Shown: positions 1 through 7,318, counted from the stretch's first letter. The stretch: 10,857 nt of DNA from Chitinophagaceae bacterium (GCA_025963615.1 JAOQAL010000409.1:1-10857), one strand, 5' to 3'. Notes: generated from the letters alone by a model not told the origin. Made by a program: numbers and translations.

Positions 1-395
1 GCCGCTTCAAGAATATCAATGTTTATATCTTTTAGTGTTTTGAACTTAATGCAATACCCGGTCACGCTCGCCTTACCTAGTTTTTTGCCATACGTTTGGG
101 CTAAGTATGTTTTATCTTTAATGCCAAGGATGTAGACAGAGATTCCGGTTGTGTTTGCGCTCAAACCGATTTGATAAAACTCTCTGGTTGTTCCATCAGC
201 ATATTGTATGGTGTAAGATCCATATCCTATATTAGGATTAGAAACAGTTTTACCTTTATCGTCTTTGCCATCTAAGAACCATAATTTACATTTTGGCAAC
301 CCTTGAAGTATGTGTTGGTGCAACTCCTGCATTTCACTACGTTTGGGTTCAGGCTGGGTGGTAATATATTGTTTGATTTGTTCTTTTGTGTTCAT
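1..395 (-). CDS. DUF1801 domain protein, 3' end cut by window edge
   Basis: The ATG lies at 395 and the frame stays open to the left edge, giving 131 complete codons; the stop is outside the window. The N-terminus (MNTKEQIKQYITTQPEP, then a helix with MQELHQHILQGLP) followed by a basic/aromatic core (residues about 36-120, including GYGSYTIQYADG and REFYQIGLSA) resembles small DUF1801 proteins of the YdhG/frataxin-like fold. These are usually about 130-145 residues, so only a few residues should be missing. The biochemical role of the family is poorly known; some members are called iron chaperones, which is not shown here. It is the last gene seen in the minus-strand group led by the ArsR gene, 64 bp after the hydrolase stop. 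DUF1801, VOC, SRPBCC and ArsR genes often occur together in Bacteroidota. The family call is from pattern recognition without a profile search. Confidence 0.75.
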   Translation of the reverse strand, partial: MNTKEQIKQYITTQPEPKRSEMQELHQHILQGLPKCKLWFLDGKDDKGKTVSNPNIGYGSYTIQYADGTTREFYQIGLSANTTGISVYILGIKDKTYLAQTYGKKLGKASVTGYCIKFKTLKDINIDILEA

Positions 396-459
396 ATAAA
401 TATAAAATTACAGGCTGCTTATTTTGGCTTTTTACTATTTGATATACAGATCCATTAAG

Positions 460-1332
460 TTATTTTAAAAAACCATTTAAGTAATTCAAAATCGTTGATG
501 TTTGCATCATCACGCTCACATGCCCTTGTGAAGGAACAATGGCCAATTGTGATTTTGGCATTGGCTGCGGATCCGCAGAAACACCACCGCCCAGCAATTG
601 GTACGTTTTCATCAACTCAACTTTATCCAGTCCATCATTATCGCCGGATATGATCATTACAGGTGCAGCAATTTTTGAAATATTGGAGTCACCGACGTTG
701 AATGGTACCTTGGCGAAAGCAAACATCTGCTCTAAGTACTTTCTCCATTTTGTTTTATCAGGTGCCACTGCATCGTATGCGGCTTTTATCGGTGTGTTAT
801 CAAAAAATTCAGGCTTAAAATCTTTAAACCCACCGTTTACTATGGGTAGCCAACCATTCGTTTTATAGGTAGAAGAAATGATCACTAATTTTCTTAACCG
901 TTTAGGGCTTTGTACAGCAAACTGGTAAGCCACAGAGCCGCCCATACTAAATCCTGCTACATCTGCACTATCTATTTTCAGAAAATCCATCACTTTTTCT
1001 ACATCACTTGCTAAAGTAGTAATCGATAATTCTCTATCTGAAAACGGCGTATGCCCATGTCCCTGCATTTCAATTGCAATTACTTTCCTGGTTTTTGACA
1101 GCTCAGGTATCAATTGTCCCCAGTTCATATCGATTGTATAAAAAGCGCCATGCAGTAAAACTAAAGGCCTGCCCTCACCATATACTTCGTAATAAACGTT
1201 GATACCATTAACCGGTGCGTAACCACTGTTTGAAGGCTTGGTCTGTTGCCCGCTTGATGGAGACGCTATAAACATAATTGCAATTAGTAGTATTAATCTA
1301 AAAGGATTATGTGTTTTGAGTAAATATTTCAT
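460..1332 (-). CDS. Exported alpha/beta hydrolase
   Basis: This 290-residue protein starts at an ATG at 1332. Residues 1-30 look like a Sec signal peptide: basic start, hydrophobic LILLIAIMFIA core, and probable cleavage near SSG-QQ. It should therefore act in the periplasm or outside the cell. The alpha/beta hydrolase signature is complete: oxyanion-loop LLHGAF (59-64), the GHGHT turn (91-95), nucleophile elbow GFSMGG with Ser129, a likely acid at Asp233 in GDNDG, and His271 in QGHVSV. The cap region (about 155-215) is short. The substrate cannot be read from the sequence; esterase, lactonase or other hydrolase activity is possible. It follows the VOC gene by 57 bp on the same strand, so co-transcription with the ArsR group is plausible, though the A/T-rich gap could also hold its own promoter. 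The catalytic class is solid; the specific function is open. Confidence 0.9.
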   Translation of the reverse strand: MKYLLKTHNPFRLILLIAIMFIASPSSGQQTKPSNSGYAPVNGINVYYEVYGEGRPLVLLHGAFYTIDMNWGQLIPELSKTRKVIAIEMQGHGHTPFSDRELSITTLASDVEKVMDFLKIDSADVAGFSMGGSVAYQFAVQSPKRLRKLVIISSTYKTNGWLPIVNGGFKDFKPEFFDNTPIKAAYDAVAPDKTKWRKYLEQMFAFAKVPFNVGDSNISKIAAPVMIISGDNDGLDKVELMKTYQLLGGGVSADPQPMPKSQLAIVPSQGHVSVMMQTSTILNYLNGFLK

Positions 1333-1389
1333 AACGCTGTTTAAATTTTTAATTTATTAATAATACAACGCCACTAATTACTTGACCCT

Positions 1390-1815
1390 TTAGTTTTGGG
1401 CAAATTCCACAATCCATTCGATACCGTATTTGTCTCTAAAGCAACCAAAATATGAATCCCAGGGACTATCACCAATAGGCCCTTCTATTTGTCCTCCTGC
1501 TGAAAGCCCATTAAATAATTTGTCTGCTTCTTCTTTACTTTCTACACTGATTACAATTTTACTTCTGTTCTCATTTTCGTTTGTTTTTCCCATAATTTCC
1601 GGAACATCATTTGCCATCAACATACTACTTTTACCGATAGGCAAAGCAATATGCATAATTTTATTTTCTTCTTTTTCCGCAACCCTGAATTCAGGACTTG
1701 CAAGGTCTTTGAAACGAATAATCTTTGCAAACTCGCCGCCAAATACTGATTTGTAGAAGGTAAATGCTTCTTCGGCATTTCCGTTGAAGTTAATGTGAGG
1801 ATTGATGAGTGCCAT
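1390..1815 (-). CDS. VOC family protein, PhnB-like (glyoxalase/bleomycin-resistance fold)
   Basis: This 141-residue protein starts at the ATG at 1815. It has the PhnB-like VOC pattern: an N-terminal strand INPHINFNG, the helix NAEEAFTFYKSVFGGEF (13-29), a central MHIALPIG strand (54-61), a helix EEADKLFNGL (95-104), and the C-terminal FGCFRDKYGIEWIVEF (123-138). The length is normal for the subfamily. VOC proteins pair beta-alpha-beta-beta-beta modules, often around a divalent metal. PhnB-like members in Bacteroidota are mostly uncharacterised, and the older label 3-demethylubiquinone methyltransferase should not be trusted. The leader is A/T-rich with no Shine-Dalgarno, as is usual in this phylum. 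It lies 74 bp after the SRPBCC stop, and that gap holds an 18-bp perfect palindrome. The neighbours suggest one stress or small-molecule response unit under the ArsR regulator, which is inference. Confidence 0.9.
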   Translation of the reverse strand: MALINPHINFNGNAEEAFTFYKSVFGGEFAKIIRFKDLASPEFRVAEKEENKIMHIALPIGKSSMLMANDVPEIMGKTNENENRSKIVISVESKEEADKLFNGLSAGGQIEGPIGDSPWDSYFGCFRDKYGIEWIVEFAQN

Positions 1816-1871
1816 AATTTTTATTTTTTAGATTATAAAATTCGTTACTTTATTATTTGTTTTGACTGCCG

Positions 1872-1889
1872 TCCCGATAGCTATCGGGA
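1872..1889. repeat. 18-bp perfect palindrome just after the SRPBCC stop codon
   Basis: TCCCGATAGCTATCGGGA is a perfect inverted repeat with no loop. It directly abuts the SRPBCC stop (TGA at 1892-1890). Its central 14 bases, CCGATAGCTATCGG, recur in a second palindrome at 2810-2827. No T-run follows, so it is not a standard intrinsic terminator. It could be an interspersed palindromic repeat, an mRNA-processing or stabilising element between operon genes, or a protein site. Confidence 0.75.
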
Positions 1890-2390
1890 TCATTTTTGCG
1901 ATAAAGTCTCCAACAGGTCTTCCAGACTTTTCAATGTCATCATAAATCCTTCCTTGAAGCCCATTTCAATCATCTTCTCCATGCGCTCAAGGGATTCATT
2001 ATATATACTAACCCGCACTTTTGTCTTTCCGTTTTGTTCGCTGAAGGTCAGATCCCAATCAGAACCCGGCAATTCAGGGTTTTCATCTTTGTCTGCAAAG
2101 GCATTCAGGAATTTGAAATTTGTTTTTGGGGTAATGGAAGTATGTTTCTGGATTGACCAACGCTCCTGGCCTTCCGGACTAACCATGGCATAGAATCTTC
2201 GTCCGCCAACTTCAAAATTCATAGACTTTGTTTTTGAGGACCAGGGTTTAGGTGCCCACCACTGGTCAAGAATTTCCTGTTTGGTAAAAGCATCCCATAC
2301 CAGCGAAAGCCCGGCATCAAATTCCCTGTTTACTAATGCCGTTTTTGTTGCTTTGTCAACAGTGAAATCAAACAGCAGATCATTTTTCAT
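1890..2390 (-). CDS. SRPBCC / AHSA1-like (START-fold) protein
   Basis: This 166-residue protein starts at an ATG at 2390 that overlaps the ArsR stop codon (ATGA), so translational coupling is likely. The AHSA1-type SRPBCC pattern is clear: [16 protein letters not shown] (21-36), the hallmark DQWWAPKPW (42-50), a [13 protein letters not shown] strand pair (62-74), and a long C-terminal helix [18 protein letters not shown] (143-160) that closes the hydrophobic cavity. Members bind hydrophobic ligands or act as Aha1-like chaperone domains; no ligand can be inferred here. SRPBCC genes coupled to a small ArsR gene are a common bacterial arrangement, in which the repressor controls its partner. No signal peptide is seen, so it is cytosolic. 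The gene ends against a palindrome at 1872-1889. Confidence 0.92.
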   Translation of the reverse strand: MKNDLLFDFTVDKATKTALVNREFDAGLSLVWDAFTKQEILDQWWAPKPWSSKTKSMNFEVGGRRFYAMVSPEGQERWSIQKHTSITPKTNFKFLNAFADKDENPELPGSDWDLTFSEQNGKTKVRVSIYNESLERMEKMIEMGFKEGFMMTLKSLEDLLETLSQK

Positions 2391-2707
2391 TTTTTCTGTT
2401 TTTTAAGTGTTAATAATACTTCGTCAAGTTGTTTGAACCTGGTTTCCCAGATTTTTCTGAATTGGTCTAACCATTTATCAATCTCTTTCATTTTTTGAAT
2501 TTCAAGTGAGTAATAAATTTCCCTGCCTTGATGTTCCTGTTTTACCAATTCGCATTCTGTGAGTATGCGAAGGTGCTTGGAAACAGATTGCCGGGTAGTG
2601 TTGAAGTTGTCGGCAATGGCGTTCGGTGTCATTGCCTGCAATGCAATTAGGGTAATAATTGCCCGCCTTGTCGGGTCGGCTATTGCCTGGAAAATGTCTC
2701 GTCTCAT
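2387..2707 (-). CDS. ArsR-type HTH transcriptional repressor
   Basis: This 106-residue winged-helix regulator is of the small ArsR/SdpR-like type. It shows [20 protein letters not shown] (1-20), a helix-turn-helix at about 28-56 with recognition helix [19 protein letters not shown], and a wing with [12 protein letters not shown] (58-69). A C-terminal helical tail (70-106) probably forms the dimer interface. No ELCVC-type metal site is present, so it is probably not an arsenic or metal sensor. The ATG at 2707 is chosen over an in-frame TTG at 2758 because the family N-terminus begins here and because the longer version would read through the promoter and dyad at 2740-2775. Its stop overlaps the SRPBCC start by 4 bp. 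It probably represses its own operon. Confidence 0.93.
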   Translation of the reverse strand: MRRDIFQAIADPTRRAIITLIALQAMTPNAIADNFNTTRQSVSKHLRILTECELVKQEHQGREIYYSLEIQKMKEIDKWLDQFRKIWETRFKQLDEVLLTLKKQKK

Positions 2708-2739
2708 TTTATTTAAATTTTTACTTGCGCAGCTAATCG

Positions 2740-2759
2740 GTTGCAAATATAAGTGCAAC
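2740..2759. promoter_or_regulatory. Probable ArsR operator (dyad over the -7 box)
   Basis: This is a perfect inverted repeat with arms GTTGCA (2740-2745) and TGCAAC (2754-2759) and an 8-bp A/T-rich spacer. It covers the whole -7 element of the promoter reading into the ArsR gene. Size, symmetry and place are those expected for a winged-helix ArsR dimer that blocks RNA polymerase. That it is bound by this ArsR protein is inference. Confidence 0.65.
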
Positions 2760-2775
2760 TATTCAGCTTCGCAAA
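2744..2775 (-). promoter_or_regulatory. Bacteroidota-type promoter of the arsR operon
   Basis: On the minus strand, TTTG (2775-2772) is followed after 20 nt by TATATTTG (2751-2744). The latter matches the -7 consensus TAnnTTTG exactly, with an accepted spacing to the -33 TTTG. Transcription would start near 2737, leaving a leader of about 30 nt before the ATG at 2707. The elements are read by eye; no start site has been measured. Confidence 0.7.
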
Positions 2776-2781
2776 TTTTTT

Positions 2782-2800
2782 TCCATAGAGAAGCTATGGA
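2782..2800. repeat. Short hairpin upstream of the arsR promoter
   Basis: Arms TCCATAG (2782-2788) and CTATGGA (2794-2800) flank a 5-nt AGAAG loop. It sits between the -33 element and the palindrome at 2810-2827. It may be a second regulator site or a fold in a transcript ending here; nothing more can be said. Confidence 0.4.
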
Positions 2801-2809
2801 GAAGTTTGA

Positions 2810-2827
2810 ATCCGATAGCTATCGGAT
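2810..2827. repeat. 18-bp perfect palindrome sharing a core with 1872-1889
   Basis: ATCCGATAGCTATCGGAT is perfectly self-complementary and carries the same 14-base core, CCGATAGCTATCGG, as the palindrome at 1872-1889. The two copies lie on either side of the ArsR-SRPBCC gene pair. It is probably a member of a genome-wide palindromic repeat family. Confidence 0.75.
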
Positions 2828-3122
2828 CGCAGGGTACCGCTGTACAATCCATTCTTCTTAGTGTATCAAACTATGAAAGTGGCTGATTAGACTGGATGGA
2901 ACAAATACGATAAGTCAAACTTTTTGAAAGAATTAAAAGGCATTTTCGGGAAAGAAAGAATGATAAACAAATACTTTCGCTACTTATCGTTCTAAAACAA
3001 GAACTGTAGACCCGATGCGAATCGAACCCCCGCCCGTACCGAACGGTGTGTTCGGGCGGGTGTATCAAAAGTTAGAAATCTTCGACTGGTGTATAGGATA
3101 GATCTGAAAAAAAAGATTATAA
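2828..3122. other. Non-coding stretch without a supported gene
   Basis: With the palindromes to its left, this makes a gap of about 360 bp between the ArsR promoter and the stop of the aminotransferase gene. No frame has a start, length and composition that persuade me. It holds a spaced 9-bp inverted repeat (ACGATAAGT at 2907-2915, ACTTATCGT at 2982-2990), a GC-rich hairpin at 3029-3060, and a T-loop-like scrap at about 3011-3031 with no tRNA body. Confidence 0.6.
3029..3060. repeat. GC-rich hairpin downstream of the aminotransferase gene
   Basis: Arms CCCGCCCG (3029-3036) and CGGGCGGG (3053-3060) form an 8-bp all-GC stem with a 16-nt loop. It lies about 63 nt beyond the stop codon of the aminotransferase gene on the minus strand. 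No T-run follows on either strand, so it could stabilise or help end the transcript but is not a textbook intrinsic terminator. Confidence 0.5.
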
Positions 3123-4655
3123 TCAATATTGATCACTCCAAGAGGAGGGATTAAACCATTCTTCAATTTTATCATGTTCGTTTGTCTTACTGTCTTTGAA
3201 TGAATATTCATTGGTAGCGGGATCATATCTATAATCCTTCATCCAATCCTGAATCCGGGAGGCGGTCAATTCAATGGCATCCATAATAAATTCAATTTCT
3301 GCATTGGTCATCGTTGGATGTATCGACAGCCGGATCCAACCCGGTTTGCTCAGGAGATATCCTGCGCGAAGGGAAGCCAGTATTTTATATGAACGGGCCT
3401 TATCAACATGGAGTAACATATGCCCATAGGTTCCCGCGCAGGAGCAGCCACCTCTTGCCTGAATACCAAACCTGTCGTTCAGAATCCTGACAATTAAATT
3501 ATAATGGACTTCTTTTACAATAAAGGAAATAACTCCCAAGCGTTTTTTAATATGGCCTTCAAGTACTTCAACATTTTTGATTGTTGAGAATCTGGTGAAA
3601 ATGATTTGCAAAATTTCTTTTTCCCGATTTAGTATATTCTCGACGCCCATTTCTTCCTTCAAACGGATACACATAGCCGCTTTTATGCCCTGTAAAAATG
3701 GCGGTGTGCCGCCATCTTCCCGGTGTTCTATGGCTGCAAGATAGTTACGGCCCTTCCAGGGGTTACTGTATAACAGCGTTCCACCGCCTGGCTGATCGGG
3801 AACTTTATTGGAATAGATTTTCTTATTAAAGATCAGAACACCGGGAGTGCCGGGACCGCCTAAAAACTTATGGGGCGAAAAATAAATAGCATCTAAATGG
3901 GCGCCGTGCAGGGCGGGGTGCATATCCATGTGAATATACGGCGCAGAGCAGGCGAAGTCGACAAAGCATAATCCGGCATACTGATGAACCAGTCTTGCGA
4001 TTTCATGATAGGGTGTTTGAATGCCCGTAACATTTGAACAGGCAGTTACGGCAGCTATTTTATTTTTTTTATGTTTAAATTTTTCCAATAAATCCCTGAA
4101 ACCTTCCAAATCGACATTCCCGTTTCCGGCACAGGGAATTATCTCAACATCCGCAACGGTCTCAAGCCAGGAGACCTGATTACTATGATGCTCCATATGG
4201 GTGACAAAGACAATGGGTTTCAAAACATCATCCAACCGGAGGAATTCAATGCCGTCCTTTTTTACGTAATCCAGGACGCGTTCGGGGATCCTCATGCCAA
4301 GGATCCTCTGTAGTTTGTTTACAGCGGCTGTCATTCCACTGCCGCAAAAAACCAATGAATCATCTCGGTTTGCGTTTACATGTTTCTTAATAATGACTTT
4401 AGCTTTCTCATAGGCTTTGCTCATCAAAGTTCCGGTAACGGTAGCTTCGGTATGTGTATTGGCGAGAAAGGGCAATACCTGTTTTTGCAAACATTCTTCA
4501 ATAGGGCGGTAGGCCCTGCCGCTTGCCGTCCAGTCGGCATAAACAATTTCTTTTTTTCCGAAAGGGGATTCAAAGATTTGTTTATCCCCGATAATACCAG
4601 CGCGGAAGAATGGGAAATAATTTCGGGTTATAGTTTTTTTACCGGTACAAATCAT
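3123..4655 (-). CDS. Class V aminotransferase-fold PLP enzyme, cysteine desulfurase-like
   Basis: This 510-residue protein starts at an ATG at 4655 preceded by AAAGGT. It has the fold-type I PLP pattern of the SufS/NifS branch: YADWTASGRAYRPIE (39-53), a phosphate-binding CGSGMTAAVN loop (104-113), MEHHSN (154-159) for stacking on the cofactor, the Asp of VDFA (Asp233), and the PLP lysine in SPHKFLGG (Lys263). A late loop, RGGCSCAGTYGH (401-412), aligns with the SufS loop carrying the catalytic cysteine. Cys406 fits that place, with an extra Cys404 making a CxC. The expected reaction is removal of sulfur (or selenium) from cysteine as a persulfide; an epimerase- or lyase-like reaction cannot be excluded. 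At 510 residues it is longer than SufS (about 400), mainly because of insertions and a charged tail after 470. It is cytosolic and follows the DUF4395 gene by 8 bp. Confidence 0.88.
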   Translation of the reverse strand: MICTGKKTITRNYFPFFRAGIIGDKQIFESPFGKKEIVYADWTASGRAYRPIEECLQKQVLPFLANTHTEATVTGTLMSKAYEKAKVIIKKHVNANRDDSLVFCGSGMTAAVNKLQRILGMRIPERVLDYVKKDGIEFLRLDDVLKPIVFVTHMEHHSNQVSWLETVADVEIIPCAGNGNVDLEGFRDLLEKFKHKKNKIAAVTACSNVTGIQTPYHEIARLVHQYAGLCFVDFACSAPYIHMDMHPALHGAHLDAIYFSPHKFLGGPGTPGVLIFNKKIYSNKVPDQPGGGTLLYSNPWKGRNYLAAIEHREDGGTPPFLQGIKAAMCIRLKEEMGVENILNREKEILQIIFTRFSTIKNVEVLEGHIKKRLGVISFIVKEVHYNLIVRILNDRFGIQARGGCSCAGTYGHMLLHVDKARSYKILASLRAGYLLSKPGWIRLSIHPTMTNAEIEFIMDAIELTASRIQDWMKDYRYDPATNEYSFKDSKTNEHDKIEEWFNPSSWSDQY

Positions 4656-4663
4656 TGTAACCT

Positions 4664-5344
4664 TTATTTTGACGGTGTGTTATTAAAAATGCTGAAGAGA
4701 TCGTAGGGATGTTTACTAAACTGACCGTTGAATAAAAAGACAGTTAGCATAATATAAGCAACAAATACAAAAATGATGAGAATCTGTATTGCGGACGTTT
4801 TTTGAATATCCTGTTTTGATTTTTTATCACAAACTTCTCCGGGGCAGTGTTGCGCTTTTTCTTTATAAAACAAGTTATAGAATTTACATCCCAGGCAAAT
4901 GCCAAAGGCCGATTCAAAGAAAAGGAATACCAGGCAGATCAGGCAGACAATACCCGTTACCGGGCTATATGAATTAACCAGTACCATGAGGGTGAACATG
5001 GTAGCCGACAGCGCCACGCCAATAGTCCACGCAAACTTTTTTTGACGTGCCCCGACATATTCCGGAACCTGATTTCGTACGATCAAACGGCCAATTATTA
5101 ATGTAGGTGAAAATTTAGGGTTAATAAAAACACGTATAATGAAGTCCGTCAGGAATATTGTTATAACATACTTTATGGGCAAAAAATTATTCCTGAACAC
5201 GATCAGCATTAAAGACATGAAGGTGGCAAAGAAAAGTATGCCGGCGGATGCCCTGATTTCCCGTTCATTCAGAACCGGAATATCATAGCCTTTTACAGTT
5301 TCCCCGAATTGTATTATTTTATTCATGGTTTTGATTTTATTCAT
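4664..5344 (-). CDS. DUF4395 multi-pass membrane protein, cysteine-rich
   Basis: Starting from the ATG at 5344 the protein has 226 residues. An in-frame ATG at 5326 would remove six residues, and a GTG at 5347 adds one; the choice is uncertain. Five hydrophobic segments are visible at about 33-50, 56-73, 104-123, 127-147 and 185-205. DUF4395 features include FINPKFSP (74-81), RQKKFAW (100-106), and the cysteine motif GICLGC (148-153, Cys150 and Cys153) followed by CPGEVC (167-172). Two more cysteines, 134 and 137, lie in the fourth segment, giving three CxxC or CxxxxC pairs. The role of the family is not established. The cysteine pairs suggest thiol or sulfur chemistry at the membrane, and the cysteine desulfurase-like gene 8 bp downstream fits that, but this is inference. 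The gene is divergent from the LytS kinase gene. Confidence 0.85.
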   Translation of the reverse strand: MNKIKTMNKIIQFGETVKGYDIPVLNEREIRASAGILFFATFMSLMLIVFRNNFLPIKYVITIFLTDFIIRVFINPKFSPTLIIGRLIVRNQVPEYVGARQKKFAWTIGVALSATMFTLMVLVNSYSPVTGIVCLICLVFLFFESAFGICLGCKFYNLFYKEKAQHCPGEVCDKKSKQDIQKTSAIQILIIFVFVAYIMLTVFLFNGQFSKHPYDLFSIFNNTPSK

Positions 5345-5598
5345 CACAAGAGTATTTAATTATCCGAAGCAATTACTACTCCTGTCAATAAACAGCGGAT
5401 TATGGTAAACAAACAACAATGCCCGGTCAATCGCATGGCACAGCAAAGGAAAGAATTCACTATTATCACAGCGGAGAGAACGCTGAGCGGCCAGGCTGGT
5501 AGACTATTTCCCGTTATTGGTTTACCGGGATTGCAGTTCTATAGATTGGGGAATTAATCGGGAAATATTTGCCGATATTTATCCTGCTAAACAATGGA
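5345..5598. promoter_or_regulatory. Divergent intergenic region between DUF4395 and lytS-like genes
   Basis: About 250 bp separate the two divergent start codons, so promoters for both directions must lie here or inside the gene ends. Near matches to TAnnTTTG on the plus strand occur at 5543-5550 (TAGATTGG) and 5564-5571 (AATATTTG), each one base off. No convincing minus-strand promoter was found. No operator-like dyad stands out. Confidence 0.4.
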
Positions 5599-6633
5599 AT
5601 GAAAAAGCTATCAGATATAAGGAGGATTAAATTTTACCTTTGGATTGGTCTTGGCTTTTTGCTTGTGGGAATGCTAACTAATTTATCAGAAGACCCTGAT
5701 ACCTTTTGGAAAAGGGCTTTGGATGACGGCTGGCGGACGGTCTATGTTACCGCTGTCAACTATGTTTTGTTTGAGTACAGCATTCCCAGGCTTGGCTGGA
5801 AACGGTTTATTAAATCTTTTCTACTTATAGTTCTTCATATTTTTATGTATTCTTTTGGTCTTTATGTATGGCGCTACATAGGCATCAGACTATCCATTTA
5901 TAGTCCCTTTGGAACTGTAAACCGTGAAGAACAGATTAGTGTGCAAATGGGATTTAGTGTCGGGTCGGTTTTGTTTTTTGGAATTGTGCGGCATATCTAT
6001 AATTATATCCGTTTAAAGCAAACAGCGCAGCAGCTAAAGATTGAAAAGCAACAGGCGGAGTTGAATTATCTTAAGTCACAGACCAACCCGCATTTTTTAT
6101 TCAACACCTTAAATAATATTTATTCGCTGGCAAGGGATAAATCCGACCTGGCGCCTGAATCGATCCTGCGTCTTTCAAAGATGCTGCGTTATATGCTGTA
6201 TGAAACCAGCGGACCCTTTATCGCTATAGCACAGGAAGTGAAAATTATTACTGATTATATCGCCCTTGAAAAATTGCGTTACGATGACTCTTTGCGTATC
6301 AATTTCAACCATGATATAGAAGACATGAAACAATCCCTGCCGCCATTGCTCCTGATTCCATTGGTTGAAAATGCGTTTAAACACGGTGTATCTGAAACAA
6401 GAAGCCAGCCATTCGTTGACCTACATCTTTCGGTTAATAAGCGGCACCTAACATTTATTGTAAAAAATTCCTCTGAAACATTTACGGAACAGGGTGCTGT
6501 AAAAGAAAATATCGGACTTAGTAACCTGCGGCGCCAGCTGGAGCTTCTTTATAATGAATACAATCTGTCGGTTGAGCAAAGCAAAGCTGTATTCACCGCT
6601 ATTTTAAAAATTGATCTCGCAAGCCATGCCTAA
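5599..6633 (+). CDS. LytS-type sensor histidine kinase (His_kinase family)
   Basis: I chose the ATG at 5599 (344 residues); the open frame also reaches a TTG at 5569, which would add ten residues with no family support. The N-terminal half is a membrane anchor with about four hydrophobic segments (12-27, 46-62, 71-90, 115-131) and no recognisable sensor domain. A coiled linker (137-160) leads to the His_kinase motif, with the phosphorylated His165 in QTNPHFLFNTLNNIYSL. The ATPase part has LLIPLVENAFKHG (251-263, N-box Asn258) and ENIGLSNLRRQLELLY (303-318) as the G-box. This is the LytS/YehU class that partners LytTR regulators. Its stop overlaps the start of the regulator gene by 8 bp, so the two form one signalling operon. 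The signal is unknown. Confidence 0.95.
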   Translation: MKKLSDIRRIKFYLWIGLGFLLVGMLTNLSEDPDTFWKRALDDGWRTVYVTAVNYVLFEYSIPRLGWKRFIKSFLLIVLHIFMYSFGLYVWRYIGIRLSIYSPFGTVNREEQISVQMGFSVGSVLFFGIVRHIYNYIRLKQTAQQLKIEKQQAELNYLKSQTNPHFLFNTLNNIYSLARDKSDLAPESILRLSKMLRYMLYETSGPFIAIAQEVKIITDYIALEKLRYDDSLRINFNHDIEDMKQSLPPLLLIPLVENAFKHGVSETRSQPFVDLHLSVNKRHLTFIVKNSSETFTEQGAVKENIGLSNLRRQLELLYNEYNLSVEQSKAVFTAILKIDLASHA

Positions 6634-7318
6634 CATAAAATGTATCATAATAGAGGATGAGCCCCTGGCAGTAAAAGTTTTATCTGATTATATTTCGGAG
6701 GTGACATTTCTTGAACTGCAGGGTGCATTTAAAGATGCTATTCTAGCTAGCGAATTCCTTCGGAAAAATAAAACGGATCTTATATTTTTAGATATCCACC
6801 TCCCTAAATTAAAAGGGATGGCCTTCATAAAAACACTTGCCAATCCGCCAGCAGTAATAATTACAACCGCCTATCACCAGTACGCCGTGGAAGGATTTAA
6901 TTTAAATGTAACGGATTACCTGCTAAAGCCATTTGATTTTGAACGATTCTTAACAGCAGTAACAAAGGTAAAAACGGCGCAAACCGGTGAGCAGGAACCC
7001 GCTGAAAGCAAGGAAGTAAAGGATTTTATATTTGTGAATGTTCAGAAAAAGAAAGTGAGAATTTTATTTTCAGAGATTGTTTATATAGAAAGTCAGCGTG
7101 AATACATCAAAATCGTTACAACTAAAAATGAATACCTGTCAAAGATGGGTACGCATGAAATAGAGGCTATTTTGCCGGCTAATCACTTCCGGCGGATTCA
7201 CCGGTCATATATCATTTCCATGAGTAAGGTGGAATCATACACGGCAGAAATGGTTGAACTTAATGGCATCGCTATCCCGGTAGGAAGGGCGTACAGGGAT
7301 GTGATGGAAAACCTGTAG
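6626..7318 (+). CDS. LytTR family response regulator
   Basis: This 230-residue regulator starts at the ATG at 6626, inside the last codons of the kinase gene; an upstream in-frame TTG at 6611 is less likely. The receiver domain spans about 4-118, with acidic pocket Glu10-Asp11 (IIEDEP), phospho-acceptor Asp56 in LIFLDIHLP, Thr80 in VIITTAY, and Lys101 in LLKPFDF. After a short charged linker (119-133) comes a LytTR DNA-binding domain (134-230), marked by FVNVQKKKVRILFSEIVYIES, split here as FVNVQ (136-140) and FSEIVYIES (148-156), then FRRIHRSYIIS (188-198) and the terminal IPVGRAYRD. It should bind imperfect direct repeats at its targets once phosphorylated by the adjacent kinase. The targets are not visible here; the exported hydrolase gene 157 bp downstream is one candidate. 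Confidence 0.96.
   Translation: MPNIKCIIIEDEPLAVKVLSDYISEVTFLELQGAFKDAILASEFLRKNKTDLIFLDIHLPKLKGMAFIKTLANPPAVIITTAYHQYAVEGFNLNVTDYLLKPFDFERFLTAVTKVKTAQTGEQEPAESKEVKDFIFVNVQKKKVRILFSEIVYIESQREYIKIVTTKNEYLSKMGTHEIEAILPANHFRRIHRSYIISMSKVESYTAEMVELNGIAIPVGRAYRDVMENL

Noticed and set aside
539..868. Plus-strand open frame opposite the exported hydrolase
   Set aside because: It is a shadow of a gene with complete catalytic motifs on the other strand. The same holds for the opposite-strand frames over the VOC, SRPBCC, ArsR and aminotransferase genes.
2708..2758. Longer ArsR protein starting at TTG 2758
   Set aside because: The extension would be encoded by the promoter -7 box and the operator-like dyad, and family members start near MRRDIFQ.
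3011..3031. Possible tRNA (GGTTCGATTC string on the minus strand)
   Set aside because: The five bases after the loop do not pair with the five before it, and no acceptor, D or anticodon arms are present.
2871..3068. Minus-strand frame of 65 codons containing GRGFDSHRVYSS
   Set aside because: The sequence comes from the hairpin and T-loop-like scrap, composition is unlike a normal protein, and it has no leader signal.
5615..5625. Strong Shine-Dalgarno-like AAGGAGG
   Set aside because: It lies inside the kinase coding sequence (Arg-Arg codons) with no start codon at the right distance in frame.
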